DNA of 64,000 nucleotides from Pantoea eucalypti (GTDB taxonomy: Bacteria; Pseudomonadota; Gammaproteobacteria; Enterobacterales; Enterobacteriaceae): assembly GCF_009646115.1 (NCBI RefSeq), contig NZ_CP045720.1, positions 620,001 through 684,000 on the forward strand. Direction: 5' to 3'. The notes beneath the pieces are model-generated. The model was not told where the DNA came from. It worked only from the letters and a program-made list of their open reading frames with translations, and searched no databases. Positions 32,794 through 42,748 of this stretch are shown here, in pieces. Made by a program: the position numbers and the translations under genes. Within the stretch, counting starts at the first letter, position 1, and each line of letters begins with the position of its first letter.

Positions 32794-34635
32794 TTAATCG
32801 TCGAGGAAGCTACGCAGCACTTCCGAACGGCTCGGATGGCGCAGTTTACGCAGGGCTTTCGCTTCAATCTGACGAATACGCTCACGCGTAACGTCGAACT
32901 GTTTGCCCACTTCTTCCAGCGTATGGTCCGTGTTCATATCAATACCGAAACGCATGCGCAGCACTTTCGCTTCGCGCGCGGTCAGGCCAGCCAGCACGTC
33001 ATGGGTGGCAGAACGCAGGCTCTCTGACGTAGCAGAATCCAGCGGCAGCTCCAGCGTGGTGTCTTCGATAAAATCGCCCAGATGTGAATCTTCATCATCA
33101 CCAATCGGCGTCTCCATAGAGATCGGCTCTTTAGCGATTTTCAGTACTTTGCGTATTTTATCTTCTGGCATCAGCATACGCTCAGCCAGCTCTTCCGGCG
33201 TTGGTTCGCGGCCCATCTCCTGCAGCATCTGGCGCGAAATACGGTTGAGCTTGTTGATTGTCTCAATCATATGCACCGGAATACGGATGGTACGCGCCTG
33301 GTCGGCGATAGAGCGGGTGATGGCCTGACGGATCCACCAGGTCGCATAAGTCGAGAACTTGTAACCACGGCGATATTCAAACTTATCTACCGCTTTCATC
33401 AGGCCGATATTACCTTCCTGAATCAGGTCGAGGAACTGCAGACCACGGTTGGTATATTTCTTCGCAATCGAAATAACCAGACGCAGGTTAGCTTCCACCA
33501 TCTCTTTCTTAGCGCGACGCGCTTTGGCTTCACCGATCGACATGCGACGGTTAATATCTTTGACCTGTTCAATGGTCAGGCCGGTCTCTTCTTCCACCTG
33601 TGCCAGTTTCTGCAGGGAACGCATCACGTCATCCTGCACTTCCAGCAGCTTTTCAGACCACGGCTTGTTCATCGCCAGAGCGGCTTTGAACCAGCTTTCG
33701 TTGGTTTCGTTGCCGGTAAACAGCGTGATGAAGTTCTTCTTCGGCATTTTGCACAGCTCAATACAGAGCTTCATGATCAGACGTTCCTGAGTACGGACAC
33801 GTTCCATCATAGTGCGCATGCTGCCTACCAGGTAGTCGAACTGCTTCGGTACCAGGCGGAACTGTTTGAAGACGTCAGAGAGGTTCTGGATTTCGGCAAC
33901 GGCAGCAGCATGACTGCGACCTTTGCTCTTAATCACGCTGCGGGTCGCTTCATACTGCTTACGCAGGTCAGAAAACTTCTCGCGCGCCAGTTCCGGGTCG
34001 ATTGAGTTATCGTCGTCGGAGCTGTCGTCATCCTCTTCATCTTCTTCTTCATCGTCGTTGCGATCGGCTTCAGAAAGTTCAGAGCCTACGTGCGTTGCCG
34101 TTGGGGCAATATCTTCTTCTGCGTTAGGATCGACGAAACCGGTGATCAGGTCGGAGAGCCGTGATTCGCCTGCTTCAACTTTGTCATACTGATCCAGAAG
34201 ATAAGTAATGGCTTCAGGATATTCGGCGACTGAACACTGAACCTGGTTGATACCGTCTTCAATACGCTTAGCGATGTCGATTTCGCCTTCGCGCGTCAGC
34301 AGTTCAACGGTACCCATTTCACGCATATACATGCGAACCGGGTCGGTAGTACGCCCGATTTCAGATTCAACGCTGGATAACACCTGAGCGGCAGCTTCTG
34401 CGGCATCTTCATCAGTATCGGAGCTGTTTTCGTTCAGCATCAGATCGTCGGCATCCGGGGCTTCTTCAACCACCTGAATACCCATGTCGTTAATCATCTG
34501 GATGATGTCTTCGATCTGATCTGAGTCGACGATATCTTCCGGCAGATGGTCATTGACCTCAGCATAGGTCAGATAGCCTTGCTCCTTACCACGGGTGACA
34601 AGAAGCTTGAGCTGTGACTGCGGGTTTTGCTCCAT
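32794..34635 (-). CDS. rpoD: RNA polymerase sigma factor RpoD (sigma 70)
   Basis: A 613-residue primary sigma factor, the same length as in E. coli. Region 1.1 is at the start ([20 protein letters not shown]). The acidic non-conserved loop ([16 protein letters not shown]) is around 190-215. Region 2 has [20 protein letters not shown] for -10 recognition and melting. Region 3 is [15 protein letters not shown]. Region 4.2 has the [23 protein letters not shown]. It directs housekeeping transcription. It is the last gene of the macromolecular synthesis operon rpsU-dnaG-rpoD, 330 bases after dnaG. Confidence 0.99.
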   Translation of the reverse strand: MEQNPQSQLKLLVTRGKEQGYLTYAEVNDHLPEDIVDSDQIEDIIQMINDMGIQVVEEAPDADDLMLNENSSDTDEDAAEAAAQVLSSVESEIGRTTDPVRMYMREMGTVELLTREGEIDIAKRIEDGINQVQCSVAEYPEAITYLLDQYDKVEAGESRLSDLITGFVDPNAEEDIAPTATHVGSELSEADRNDDEEEDEEDDDSSDDDNSIDPELAREKFSDLRKQYEATRSVIKSKGRSHAAAVAEIQNLSDVFKQFRLVPKQFDYLVGSMRTMMERVRTQERLIMKLCIELCKMPKKNFITLFTGNETNESWFKAALAMNKPWSEKLLEVQDDVMRSLQKLAQVEEETGLTIEQVKDINRRMSIGEAKARRAKKEMVEANLRLVISIAKKYTNRGLQFLDLIQEGNIGLMKAVDKFEYRRGYKFSTYATWWIRQAITRSIADQARTIRIPVHMIETINKLNRISRQMLQEMGREPTPEELAERMLMPEDKIRKVLKIAKEPISMETPIGDDEDSHLGDFIEDTTLELPLDSATSESLRSATHDVLAGLTAREAKVLRMRFGIDMNTDHTLEEVGKQFDVTRERIRQIEAKALRKLRHPSRSEVLRSFLDD

Positions 34636-34965
34636 AAGACGGTATCCACACTTCTGTTAAATTAGATTGGTGTCGGTCGGCAGCGCGCCAACAATAAGCA
34701 GTGAAGGCGTTTAGTTCTTGCCGCTGCCTTCGTCGCGGCGTGGGCTTTGCCCATCAGTAATCGGCACTTAAGCCGCTTGTTAACTCTGTGCTAAGGGCCT
34801 GGCTTACTCGCCATTCTGTTCCCCGGCAGTGCTCGCTCTCCTCACGTACATCAGTACGCTCCGGGAGCTGTGCGCTGGCGGTAACCAGACTGGCATCGAC
34901 GCCGACCCTTAAAATTCGTGCGGCTGCCCTTTCATGATTCGGAATGGACAGCATGCTGAAAACGG
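34636..34965. other. dnaG-rpoD intergenic region
   Basis: 330 bases without a gene. It contains a short hairpin CGTAC-ATCA-GTACG at 34845-34858 inside a CTCC...GGAG surround, a layout seen in other enterobacterial intergenic spacers. In E. coli the corresponding gap is an RNA processing site; no such site can be read here with confidence. Confidence 0.5.
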
Positions 34966-36711
34966 TTATTTCCTGGCAAACGCCTGACTGAGTGTCCAGA
35001 ATTCACGGCGCTCATCGGCGCTGAGTCCCTGAGTGCGCTCACGCGCAATCAAAAACTCCAGGCGCTCTTCAAGAGCTGCATCATAGATGCTGGCCAGCGA
35101 GTCCTGAAACACCGCTTCGGCTTCTTCATCTACTATCATGTGGTTCCAGATCGCCAGTGTTTCAAGCGTCTGACTAAAATTTGTTCCGCGATATAACTCT
35201 AGTAGCTGACCGGTGGTCAATCCAGGATTCTCATTACAACGACCCACTAATTCAATAAATAGCGGTAAACCCGGCATTTTTGACTCAGACAGCCCATCCA
35301 GAGAAGGCACCATCGTGGCCAGTTGCGGGTTCTGAATCAGTAACGCAATCAGTACACGCATAGTGGTACGCTTCAACGGAGGCGCAACCGGCGCGGTTCC
35401 GCTTGCGGCCTGCTTCGGCATCAGCTTTTCAAGCTGATTATCGTCAAGAATACCCAGTTTATTCCCCAGCTCCTGACGCATATAAATGCGTAAGGTCTCA
35501 CCGGGAATCTGCGTTATCAGCGGTAAAGCCAATGTGCTCAGGCGCGCTTTTCCATCGCGTGAGCTCAGATCCACCTGCGGCAGCAGGCTATCAAATAAAA
35601 ACGAAGAGAGCGGCATCGCCTGCTCCATCCTCGCTTCGAAGGCGGCTTTACCCTCTTTACGTACCAGCGTATCCGGATCTTCACCATCGGGTAAAAACAT
35701 AAAGCGTAGCTGACGACCATCATTCATGTAAGGCAATGCGGTCTCGAGCGCACGCCAGGCCGCTTCACGACCCGCTCTGTCGCCGTCGTAACAGCAGATC
35801 ACGGTGTCGGTACTGCGAAACAGCAACTGAATATGTTCAGCAGTGGTTGAGGTGCCTAATGACGCAACGGCATAATCGATGCCGTACTGCGCCAGCGCAA
35901 CCACGTCCATGTATCCCTCGACCACTAACAGGCGGGCGGGTTCAGGATGGTTCTTAACGGCTTCATACAGGCCATAGAGCTGACGGCCTTTATGAAAAAT
36001 GGGTGTTTCCGGTGAGTTGAGATACTTCGGCGTATCGTTACCCAGCACGCGTCCGCCAAAACCAATGACGCGTCCACGTTTATCGCGGATCGGAAACATG
36101 ACGCGGTCGCGAAACCGGTCATAGGTACGGCCTTTGTCATTGCTGACCAGCATGCCCGCTTCCATCAATGACTCGCGGTCTTCCGATTGCTTGCCAAAAC
36201 GTTTGAGAACGTTGTCCCAGCCGGCTGGCGCATAACCTATAGCGAAATGATTGATGATGTCGGCGCTCAGACCACGACGCTCAAGATAGTCGCGTGCTGG
36301 CTGCGCACTGGATTGCTGCAGGCCCTGCTGATAAAAACCGTTCAGGTTCTCCATCAGCTGATACAGGCTCTGGCGCTGATGGCGTTCCATCTGGCTGGGC
36401 CCGCTGCCTGCTTCGTAAGGCACGTCTAAACCGTGGGAAGTGGCCAGCTCTTCAATACTTTCAACGAACTCCAGACGATCAAAGTTCATTAAAAAGTCGA
36501 TAGCATTGCCGTGTGCACCACAGCCGAAACAGTGATAGAACTGTTTTTCGCCGTTTACGGTGAAAGAGGGCGTTTTTTCATTATGGAAAGGACAGCACGC
36601 ATGGAAATTCTTACCCTGCTTTTTCAGCTTAACGCGGGCATCGATAAGATCCACGATATCCGTGCGGGCAAGTAAATCGTTGATAAATACGCGTGGAATT
36701 CGTCCAGCCAT
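34966..36711 (-). CDS. dnaG: DNA primase DnaG
   Basis: A 581-residue primase, as in E. coli. The CHC2 zinc finger is seen as C-x2-H...C-x2-C (CPFHNEKTPSF, YHCFGCGAHGNAI, residues 40-66). The catalytic core includes GFGGRVL and the TOPRIM acidic set VVEGYMDVVAL and YDGDRAGREAA. The C-terminal helicase-binding domain covers about 440-581. It makes RNA primers with DnaB at the fork. Its ATG follows the rpsU gene by 118 bases across an attenuator-like hairpin. Confidence 0.99.
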   Translation of the reverse strand: MAGRIPRVFINDLLARTDIVDLIDARVKLKKQGKNFHACCPFHNEKTPSFTVNGEKQFYHCFGCGAHGNAIDFLMNFDRLEFVESIEELATSHGLDVPYEAGSGPSQMERHQRQSLYQLMENLNGFYQQGLQQSSAQPARDYLERRGLSADIINHFAIGYAPAGWDNVLKRFGKQSEDRESLMEAGMLVSNDKGRTYDRFRDRVMFPIRDKRGRVIGFGGRVLGNDTPKYLNSPETPIFHKGRQLYGLYEAVKNHPEPARLLVVEGYMDVVALAQYGIDYAVASLGTSTTAEHIQLLFRSTDTVICCYDGDRAGREAAWRALETALPYMNDGRQLRFMFLPDGEDPDTLVRKEGKAAFEARMEQAMPLSSFLFDSLLPQVDLSSRDGKARLSTLALPLITQIPGETLRIYMRQELGNKLGILDDNQLEKLMPKQAASGTAPVAPPLKRTTMRVLIALLIQNPQLATMVPSLDGLSESKMPGLPLFIELVGRCNENPGLTTGQLLELYRGTNFSQTLETLAIWNHMIVDEEAEAVFQDSLASIYDAALEERLEFLIARERTQGLSADERREFWTLSQAFARK

Positions 36712-36745
36712 ACGCCCCAGATTTTCAGCTCATAAACGGCAACAA

Positions 36746-36773
36746 GCCGCGCTTCCTTTCGGAAAGCACGGCC
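36746..36773 (-). terminator. Internal terminator (T1-like) between rpsU and dnaG
   Basis: On the minus strand GCCGTGCTTTCC-GAAA-GGAAGCGCGGC forms a long, slightly imperfect hairpin followed by TTGTTG, a weak U tract. The position matches the partial terminator of E. coli that lowers dnaG and rpoD expression relative to rpsU. Confidence 0.75.
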
Positions 36774-36829
36774 TTTTACTTGACTCTGTCTGCGTGAATC
36801 ACGCGGTGGAGGCGAACCTCCGGAACGAC

Positions 36830-37102
<273 letters not shown>

Positions 37103-37323
37103 TCAAAATGGTGCAGCATTTTACTCCAACTCGCGTTGGTTTGTAAAGCACCAAGGATAATTTGAAACCAACAGGAGCGTTTGCCTGTGCGGCTGCCGGT
37201 TTTTCCAGGGGCGGGAGTATAGCGCACTCTTTAGCCGACAGAAAATGACTTTTTACGCCGGATGTCCGCGCTGCACATCCTATTGCTGTGATAAACTGCG
37301 CGCCGCAAGAATGAGGTGATGCA

Positions 37324-38337
37324 ATGCGAATTCTGGGTATTGAAACGTCGTGCGATGAAACTGGCATCGCTATTTATGATGACGAGACTGGATTACTGGC
37401 TAACCAGCTCTACAGCCAGGTAAAACTGCACGCCGATTATGGCGGTGTGGTACCGGAACTGGCCTCACGTGATCACGTGCGTAAAACCGTGCCGCTGATT
37501 CAGGCCGCACTGAAAGAGGCCGGTCTGGCGCCGCAGCAGATTGATGCCGTAGCCTACACAGCGGGTCCCGGACTGGTTGGTGCGCTGCTGGTCGGTGCCA
37601 CCATTGGTCGCGCCCTGGCATTTGCGTGGAAAGTGCCTGCGGTGCCGGTCCATCATATGGAAGGCCATCTGCTGGCGCCGATGCTGGAAGAGAATCCACC
37701 GGAATTTCCGTTTGTCGCCCTTCTGGTCTCGGGCGGACATACTCAGCTGATTAGCGTTACCGGCGTCGGTGAATATGTGCTGCTCGGTGAATCGATCGAT
37801 GATGCCGCGGGTGAAGCCTTTGATAAGACGGCGAAGCTGCTCGGTCTGGATTATCCGGGTGGGCCAATGCTGTCGAAAATGGCGCAGCAGGGCACAGCGG
37901 GACGCTTTACCTTCCCGCGTCCGATGACTGACCGTCCGGGCCTGGATTTCAGCTTCTCCGGCCTCAAAACCTTTGCTGCGAATACCATTCGCGCCAATCC
38001 TGACGATGATCAGACCCGTGCTGATATCGCCCGTGCGTTTGAAGATGCAGTCGTCGATACGCTGTCGATCAAATGCAAGCGTGCACTGGATGAGACAGGC
38101 TTTAAGCGTCTGGTGATTGCGGGCGGTGTCAGCGCTAACCGCACACTGCGCGAGCAGATGGCGATCATGATGCAAAAGCGCGGCGGAGAGGTGTTCTACG
38201 CCCGTCCTGAGTTCTGTACCGATAACGGTGCGATGATCGCGTATGCGGGCATGGTGCGGTTAAAAGGCGGCACCCGAGGCGAGTTGAGCGTCAGCGTGCG
38301 ACCGCGCTGGCCGCTGGCGGAACTGCCCGCCATCTGA
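37324..38337 (+). CDS. tsaD: tRNA N6-threonylcarbamoyladenosine transferase TsaD
   Basis: A 337-residue ASKHA-fold enzyme of the universal t6A pathway that transfers threonylcarbamoyl to A37 of ANN-decoding tRNAs with TsaB and TsaE. It starts [20 protein letters not shown]. The metal-binding histidines are in [11 protein letters not shown] (H111/H115), with SGGHTQL and [12 protein letters not shown] further on. The ATG has GAGGTGATGC upstream. It is transcribed away from rpsU, and a bidirectional terminator follows. Confidence 0.99.
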   Translation: MRILGIETSCDETGIAIYDDETGLLANQLYSQVKLHADYGGVVPELASRDHVRKTVPLIQAALKEAGLAPQQIDAVAYTAGPGLVGALLVGATIGRALAFAWKVPAVPVHHMEGHLLAPMLEENPPEFPFVALLVSGGHTQLISVTGVGEYVLLGESIDDAAGEAFDKTAKLLGLDYPGGPMLSKMAQQGTAGRFTFPRPMTDRPGLDFSFSGLKTFAANTIRANPDDDQTRADIARAFEDAVVDTLSIKCKRALDETGFKRLVIAGGVSANRTLREQMAIMMQKRGGEVFYARPEFCTDNGAMIAYAGMVRLKGGTRGELSVSVRPRWPLAELPAI

Positions 38338-38341
38338 TGTG

Positions 38342-38368
38342 AAAAAAGCCGGCTTGCCGGCTTTTTTT
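38342..38368. terminator. Bidirectional terminator between tsaD and plsY
   Basis: AAAAAAGCCGGC-TT-GCCGGCTTTTTTT: perfect stem with A and T runs on both sides, serving convergent tsaD and plsY. Confidence 0.93.
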
Positions 38369-38972
38369 ATGGTTGAGATTTCTTTTTGCGCTTCCAGATC
38401 TTGCCTTCCTGACCCCGCCACAGCCGCTGAATATTGTCGTGATGACGCAGCAGGATAAGACACGAGAGCATGGAGACCGGGAACGTGAACTGCGGTTTGA
38501 ACCACCAGACATAAAAGGGCGCGATCAGCGCGCTGACGATGGCACCCAGCGAGGAATAGCCGCTGAGTAAGACCGTTAACAGCCAGGTCCCGGTAACCAG
38601 ACCGGTTAAGTCCCAGCCAATTGGCGCTATCGCGCCGAATGCAGTCGCCACGCCTTTGCCGCCGCGAAAGTGAAAGAACACCGGGTAGATATGACCCAGA
38701 CAGGCCGCAATGGCGGTCAGGCCGAGATAAAGCGGCGTGACGTGCATCAGATAGGCCAGCCAGACCGGCACCATCCCTTTCAGCACATCAAACACTAATA
38801 CGGTTGCTGCGGCGGCTTTACCGCCCAGACGCAGTACATTGGTCGCACCGGGATTGCCGGAACCGTGTGTGCGCGGATCGGGCAGGCCAGCGAGTTTGCA
38901 AACCAGAATCGCACTGGAAATCGAGCCGCAAAGATACGCGAAAATAATCATACCAAGCGCGAAAGCACTCAT
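38367..38972 (-). CDS. plsY: Acyl-phosphate glycerol-3-phosphate acyltransferase PlsY
   Basis: A 201-residue inner-membrane protein that acylates glycerol-3-phosphate from acyl-phosphate, the first step of phospholipid synthesis. It has at least five hydrophobic segments ([20 protein letters not shown] at the start). Conserved loops are [11 protein letters not shown] (about 36-46) and [15 protein letters not shown] (about 100-114), the phosphate-binding and catalytic loops. It ends in a basic tail ([12 protein letters not shown]). Divergent from folB, as in E. coli. Confidence 0.98.
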   Translation of the reverse strand: MSAFALGMIIFAYLCGSISSAILVCKLAGLPDPRTHGSGNPGATNVLRLGGKAAAATVLVFDVLKGMVPVWLAYLMHVTPLYLGLTAIAACLGHIYPVFFHFRGGKGVATAFGAIAPIGWDLTGLVTGTWLLTVLLSGYSSLGAIVSALIAPFYVWWFKPQFTFPVSMLSCLILLRHHDNIQRLWRGQEGKIWKRKKKSQP

Positions 38973-39080
38973 AACACCGTACCGTTCCCTTTAGGGTCGT
39001 TTTGATCTCATCAACCGTGGATAATACGCATAATCCGCCGGAAGTGGTATCCGGCTTAGCCAAAAACAGAGACCCTCATC

Positions 39081-39440
39081 ATGGATATCGTATTTATAGA
39101 ACAACTCACGGTGTTCACCACCATTGGCGTTTACGACTGGGAACAGGGCATACAGCAGAAGCTGGTGCTCGATGTCGAAATGGCCTGGGATAACCGTCTG
39201 GCGGCCAGCAGCGACGATGTGAAAGATTGCCTGAGCTATGCGGATGTCTCATCGGCGATCCTGACGCATCTGAACGGGGGGCGTTTTGCCCTGGTTGAGC
39301 GGGTTGCTGAAGAAATCGCGGATCTGTTGATGAACCGTTTCAGTTCGCCTGGCGTGCGAATAAAGGTAAGCAAACCGGGGGCTGTAGCCCAGGCGGCGCA
39401 GGTTGGCGTGCGAATTGAGCGCGGGACTATTCCTAAATAA
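39081..39440 (+). CDS. folB: Dihydroneopterin aldolase FolB
   Basis: A 119-residue enzyme of folate synthesis that cleaves 7,8-dihydroneopterin to 6-hydroxymethyl-dihydropterin and glycolaldehyde. It starts MDIVFIEQLTVFTTIGVYDW, with Glu in the IGVYDWE region. SYADVSSAI and IKVSKPGAVAQA (catalytic Lys near residue 99) are conserved. The length equals E. coli FolB (about 120). It stands alone, followed by a terminator ahead of uppP. Confidence 0.98.
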   Translation: MDIVFIEQLTVFTTIGVYDWEQGIQQKLVLDVEMAWDNRLAASSDDVKDCLSYADVSSAILTHLNGGRFALVERVAEEIADLLMNRFSSPGVRIKVSKPGAVAQAAQVGVRIERGTIPK

Positions 39441-39570
39441 ATACGATGTGATTGCCATCACAATGAAACCAAACCAAATTACTGTCTGTCATAGCGTGTG
39501 CCGTTTCGTTACAGCAGGCGAAACGGTGTAGACCTTAAGGTTTAATTCAGGCTTATAGCGGCATAATTTC

Positions 39571-39599
39571 AGGCGATAGCAGTGCGCTACCGCCTTTTT
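39571..39599 (+). terminator. Terminator between folB and uppP
   Basis: AGGCGATAGC and GCTACCGCCT pair with one mismatch around AGTGC-type loop bases, followed by TTTTT. It ends about 30 bases before the uppP ATG, so it could also attenuate a leader transcript. A second perfect hairpin, CCGTTTCG (39501-39508)/CGAAACGG (39519-39526), lies upstream of it. Confidence 0.7.
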
Positions 39600-39630
39600 A
39601 ATGGTTTGAAACGGATAGAGGGAACATTTG

Positions 39631-40449
39631 ATGGCAGATATTCATCAGCTTTGGGTAGCTGCAATCCTGGGCGTTGTGGAAGGGCTGACCGAGTTTTTAC
39701 CGGTCTCTTCCACAGGGCACATGATTATAGTGGGTCACCTGCTGGGCTTTGAAGGTGAAAAAGCCGAGACCTTTGAAGTTGTGATTCAGTTAGGATCAAT
39801 TCTGGCTGTGGTAGTGATGTTCTGGCGCCGTCTGTTTGGCCTGATCGGCATCCACTTTGGCGAAGTTAAACATGAAGGTGTCGGCACCGGCCGTCTGTCG
39901 TTGATCCACATCCTGCTGGGTATGGTTCCGGCGGTGGTCGTGGGTCTGGTGCTGCACGATCAGATTAAAACGCTGTTTAACCCGATCAACGTGATGTACG
40001 CGCTGGTGGTGGGGGGCGTTCTGCTGCTGGCTGCTGAGTACCTCAAACCAAAACAGCCGAAAGCCGTCGGCGTTGATGATATTACCTATCGTCAGGCGTT
40101 TATGATTGGCTGTTTCCAGTGCTTAGCACTGTGGCCGGGCTTCTCACGTTCTGGTGCAACCATCTCGGGTGGCATGCTGATGGGCGTGAGCCGTTATGCC
40201 GCGTCAGAGTTCTCCTTCATTCTGGCGGTGCCAATGATGATGGGTGCGACCGTGCTGGACATGTACAAGAGCATCGGTTTCCTGACAATGGCGGATTTCC
40301 CGATGTTCGCCGTCGGCTTTGTCACGGCGTTTATCGTGGCGCTGATTGCGATCAAAGCCTTCCTTGAGCTGATTAAGCGTATCTCTTTCGTCTCGTTCGC
40401 GATTTATCGCTTTATCGTGGCGGCAGCGGTTTACATGGTCTTCATGTAA
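39631..40449 (+). CDS. uppP: Undecaprenyl-diphosphatase UppP (BacA)
   Basis: A 272-residue multi-pass inner-membrane phosphatase that recycles undecaprenyl pyrophosphate for cell-wall synthesis and gives bacitracin resistance. Key motifs: [16 protein letters not shown] (about 17-32) and [15 protein letters not shown] (about 169-183), with the catalytic Glu, Ser and Arg. I use the ATG at 39631, with AGAGGGA upstream, not the TTG one codon earlier. Length matches E. coli BacA (273). Confidence 0.98.
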   Translation: MADIHQLWVAAILGVVEGLTEFLPVSSTGHMIIVGHLLGFEGEKAETFEVVIQLGSILAVVVMFWRRLFGLIGIHFGEVKHEGVGTGRLSLIHILLGMVPAVVVGLVLHDQIKTLFNPINVMYALVVGGVLLLAAEYLKPKQPKAVGVDDITYRQAFMIGCFQCLALWPGFSRSGATISGGMLMGVSRYAASEFSFILAVPMMMGATVLDMYKSIGFLTMADFPMFAVGFVTAFIVALIAIKAFLELIKRISFVSFAIYRFIVAAAVYMVFM

Positions 40450-40455
40450 ACCCTG

Positions 40456-40478
40456 GGCAGCCTGCTAGTCAGGCTGCC
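40456..40478. terminator. Hairpin at the convergent uppP/cca ends
   Basis: GGCAGCCTG-CTAGT-CAGGCTGCC: a perfect 9-bp stem. It contains the cca stop codon and follows the uppP stop by seven bases. There is no U tract, so it may protect 3' ends rather than terminate. Confidence 0.5.
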
Positions 40479-41697
40479 TGATCGCCAGACCCTGCGCGAC
40501 GGCGTCAATTCGTCTCCGCGTCATCTCTTCCCGCACCTCTGCACCTTTAAACCCTGCTTCGACGACCGCTTTAGTCGGCACCGCCTGCGCCAGCGCAAAA
40601 GCACGACGCAGATAGTCGCCCTGCGGATAAGGCATGCTCTCCAGTCCGGCCCGCCCACGAGCATCCGCTTCGCTGGTCAGCGCCATCTGCTCAATACGCT
40701 GCGGCTTACGCCAGGCATCGATCCGATCAAACAGCGCCACCAGTGATGCCGGGGATTGCCGTTCGATGGTGTGCACAATGTCGTGGAATTCGGTCACGAT
40801 TAACGCCAGATCGCGAATCGCGTTAGGTACCCGCAGTCGCTGACACAGCGCCTCGACCAGTGGAACGCCCGCCAGTCCATGACCGTGGTGGCTCGGCCAC
40901 AGCTCAGGCGGCGTCAGCGCCTTGCCGACGTCATGGAACAATGTGGCGAAGCGCACATCGATCTCGCTGGAGAGGGCTGCTGCCATCGCCAGTGTCATCA
41001 GCGTATGAACACCTGTGTCGATTTCCGGGTGCCATTTAATCGGCGCAGGAATACCAAACAGATTATCCAGCTCAGGAAACAGCACCTGCAACGCACCGCA
41101 GTCACGCAGAACCTGAAAATAGATCTGAGGATTACGGGCACTCAGCGCCTTTTCCGTCTCTTTCCACACGCGTTCGGCAGTGAGATTCGACAGCTCGCCG
41201 CTGTCGGCCATCTGCTGCATCAGTTGCTGGGTTTCGGGGGCAATACGAAAGTTGAGATGAGCAAAACGCGCAGCAAAGCGCGCGACGCGCAATACCCGCA
41301 GCGGATCTTCACTGAAGGCTTCAGAGACATGACGCAGCAGGCGCAGGGCAATGTCACGCTGGCCATTATAGGGATCGACCAGTTCGCCGTTTTCATCCTG
41401 CGCGATAGCATTGATGGTGAGATCGCGGCGCTGTAAATCCTGCTCCAGCGTCACGTCGGGCGCGGACCAGGTGACAAATCCAGTGTAGCCTTTCCCGTTT
41501 TTCCGCTCGGTCCGTGCCAGTGCATACTCTTCGCGACTGACGGGATGCAGGAAAACGGGAAAATCACGACCGACCTGTTGATAACCCTGCTCAAGCATGG
41601 CTTCGGGTGTGGAACCAGTGACAACCCAATCTTTATCTGTAACCGGCAGATTCAGCAGCGCATCACGCACCGCACCGCCAACAAGAAACGTCTTCAC
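40465..41697 (-). CDS. cca: Multifunctional CCA-adding protein
   Basis: A 410-residue enzyme that builds and repairs the CCA end of tRNAs. The start is the GTG at 41695-41697 ([20 protein letters not shown]), with TGGAG seven bases upstream, as in E. coli; the upstream 14 residues of the longer frame are not conserved. The nucleotidyltransferase motif GGAVRD and DKDWVV are near the start. ERKNGKGY and RRDLTINA lie within the head. The C-terminal HD domain ([17 protein letters not shown]) gives phosphodiesterase/phosphatase activity. Convergent with uppP. Confidence 0.98.
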   Translation of the reverse strand: MKTFLVGGAVRDALLNLPVTDKDWVVTGSTPEAMLEQGYQQVGRDFPVFLHPVSREEYALARTERKNGKGYTGFVTWSAPDVTLEQDLQRRDLTINAIAQDENGELVDPYNGQRDIALRLLRHVSEAFSEDPLRVLRVARFAARFAHLNFRIAPETQQLMQQMADSGELSNLTAERVWKETEKALSARNPQIYFQVLRDCGALQVLFPELDNLFGIPAPIKWHPEIDTGVHTLMTLAMAAALSSEIDVRFATLFHDVGKALTPPELWPSHHGHGLAGVPLVEALCQRLRVPNAIRDLALIVTEFHDIVHTIERQSPASLVALFDRIDAWRKPQRIEQMALTSEADARGRAGLESMPYPQGDYLRRAFALAQAVPTKAVVEAGFKGAEVREEMTRRRIDAVAQGLAIRQPD

Positions 41698-41855
41698 GCA
41701 AAACTCCAGAGAAAAAGAAATGATCTGCATGCCGTGCACGTCCCGCGCCTGAAATCAGCAGTGCATCTCATTTTATTGTTGCACAGATTCCCCGGATTGC
41801 AGACATGCCAAAAGGGGGATCCTGCGATCCCCCGCGAAAACCCGACAGAATGGGG

Positions 41856-42476
41856 TCAGTTCATCCAGCGATCGCTTTTCTTACGGCGCGGCAACATATG
41901 CGGCAGTAGCAGTCCCAGCAGCAGGCCGACACCCAGCACGCCACCACCATACATAAACCACTGCATAATGATGGTGCGCTGTTTGTCATCCAGCTGAACG
42001 TTGGCGGCGCTGACTTTCTTCTGCGCGACAATCAGCTCATTTTTGAGCTTCTGATTTTCGCCTTTCAGCCCATTAATCACGCCGTCGCTGCTGGCGACTT
42101 TGTTCTGCATCTCAGCGGTACGCTGGTTCCAGCTGTTGTCGATATTATCCAGCTTGGCCGTCAGATCCTTCACCTGCTGCTCAAGCTGCGGCACCCGGGT
42201 GCGCAGGCTCGGATTTGCGCTGAGCTGCGACAGAGGAATCCAGGTGGTGCGGCCTTCGGAATCGCGGATCTGGCCATAATGAGTATCGTTGTTGGTCTGT
42301 AACAGCTGAACTTCTTCCCCGGCATTCAGCTTACCGAGCAGGCGGAACTGATCGCCCGGCCCGCTACGAACCCAGGTCGAAAGCTCATCAGACACATAAC
42401 GTTTTTCGTCGGCATGGGCAGGTGCAAGGCTGCTAAGGGCCAGCAAAGTGAGTCCAGCGAGTGTAATTTTTTTCAT
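41856..42476 (-). CDS. ygiM: SH3-domain membrane protein YgiM
   Basis: A 206-residue protein: signal peptide (MKKITLAGLTLLALSSLAPA, cut near AHA), a bacterial SH3 domain (about 25-95: YVSDELSTWVRSGPGDQFRL), a coiled-coil region (about 100-165) and a C-terminal membrane helix (WFMYGGGVLGVGLLLGLLLP) with a basic tail (RRKKSD). The domain order equals E. coli YgiM (TIGR04211 family). Its function is unknown; a periplasmic, inner-membrane-anchored topology is inferred. Confidence 0.95.
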   Translation of the reverse strand: MKKITLAGLTLLALSSLAPAHADEKRYVSDELSTWVRSGPGDQFRLLGKLNAGEEVQLLQTNNDTHYGQIRDSEGRTTWIPLSQLSANPSLRTRVPQLEQQVKDLTAKLDNIDNSWNQRTAEMQNKVASSDGVINGLKGENQKLKNELIVAQKKVSAANVQLDDKQRTIIMQWFMYGGGVLGVGLLLGLLLPHMLPRRKKSDRWMN

Positions 42477-42748
42477 TCGATTTCGTTTGGCTTAGTCTGA
42501 CTTAAAATTTACCGGCACAGTCTGGAGAGGCCTCGCATAAATCTGAATGAGAACTATCCTGGTCTCATGAGAGTGCGAAAAGGTCTGCGAAAGAGCAAAG
42601 AAAGCAGAGACAGCGCGGCTTCTGTGCATTAATCTTCGCCTGATAACCCCTTGCCCTCCAGGCGACAGCATGAGTAACCTGCTGATAATCGCCTGAAATA
42701 TGCAGGAAAAACCCTCTTAAGTGCCAGCGGCGTAGTGAATAAAAAATT

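Noticed and set aside
33271..34005. Long plus-strand open frame (244 codons) opposite rpoD
   Set aside because: It is the antisense shadow of rpoD; its translation is rich in His/Phe/Gln with no ribosome site or recognisable pattern.
34754..34954. Minus-strand 66-codon frame between dnaG and rpoD
   Set aside because: Low support: no ribosome site and it covers the hairpin region; a gene inside this operon spacer is unlikely.
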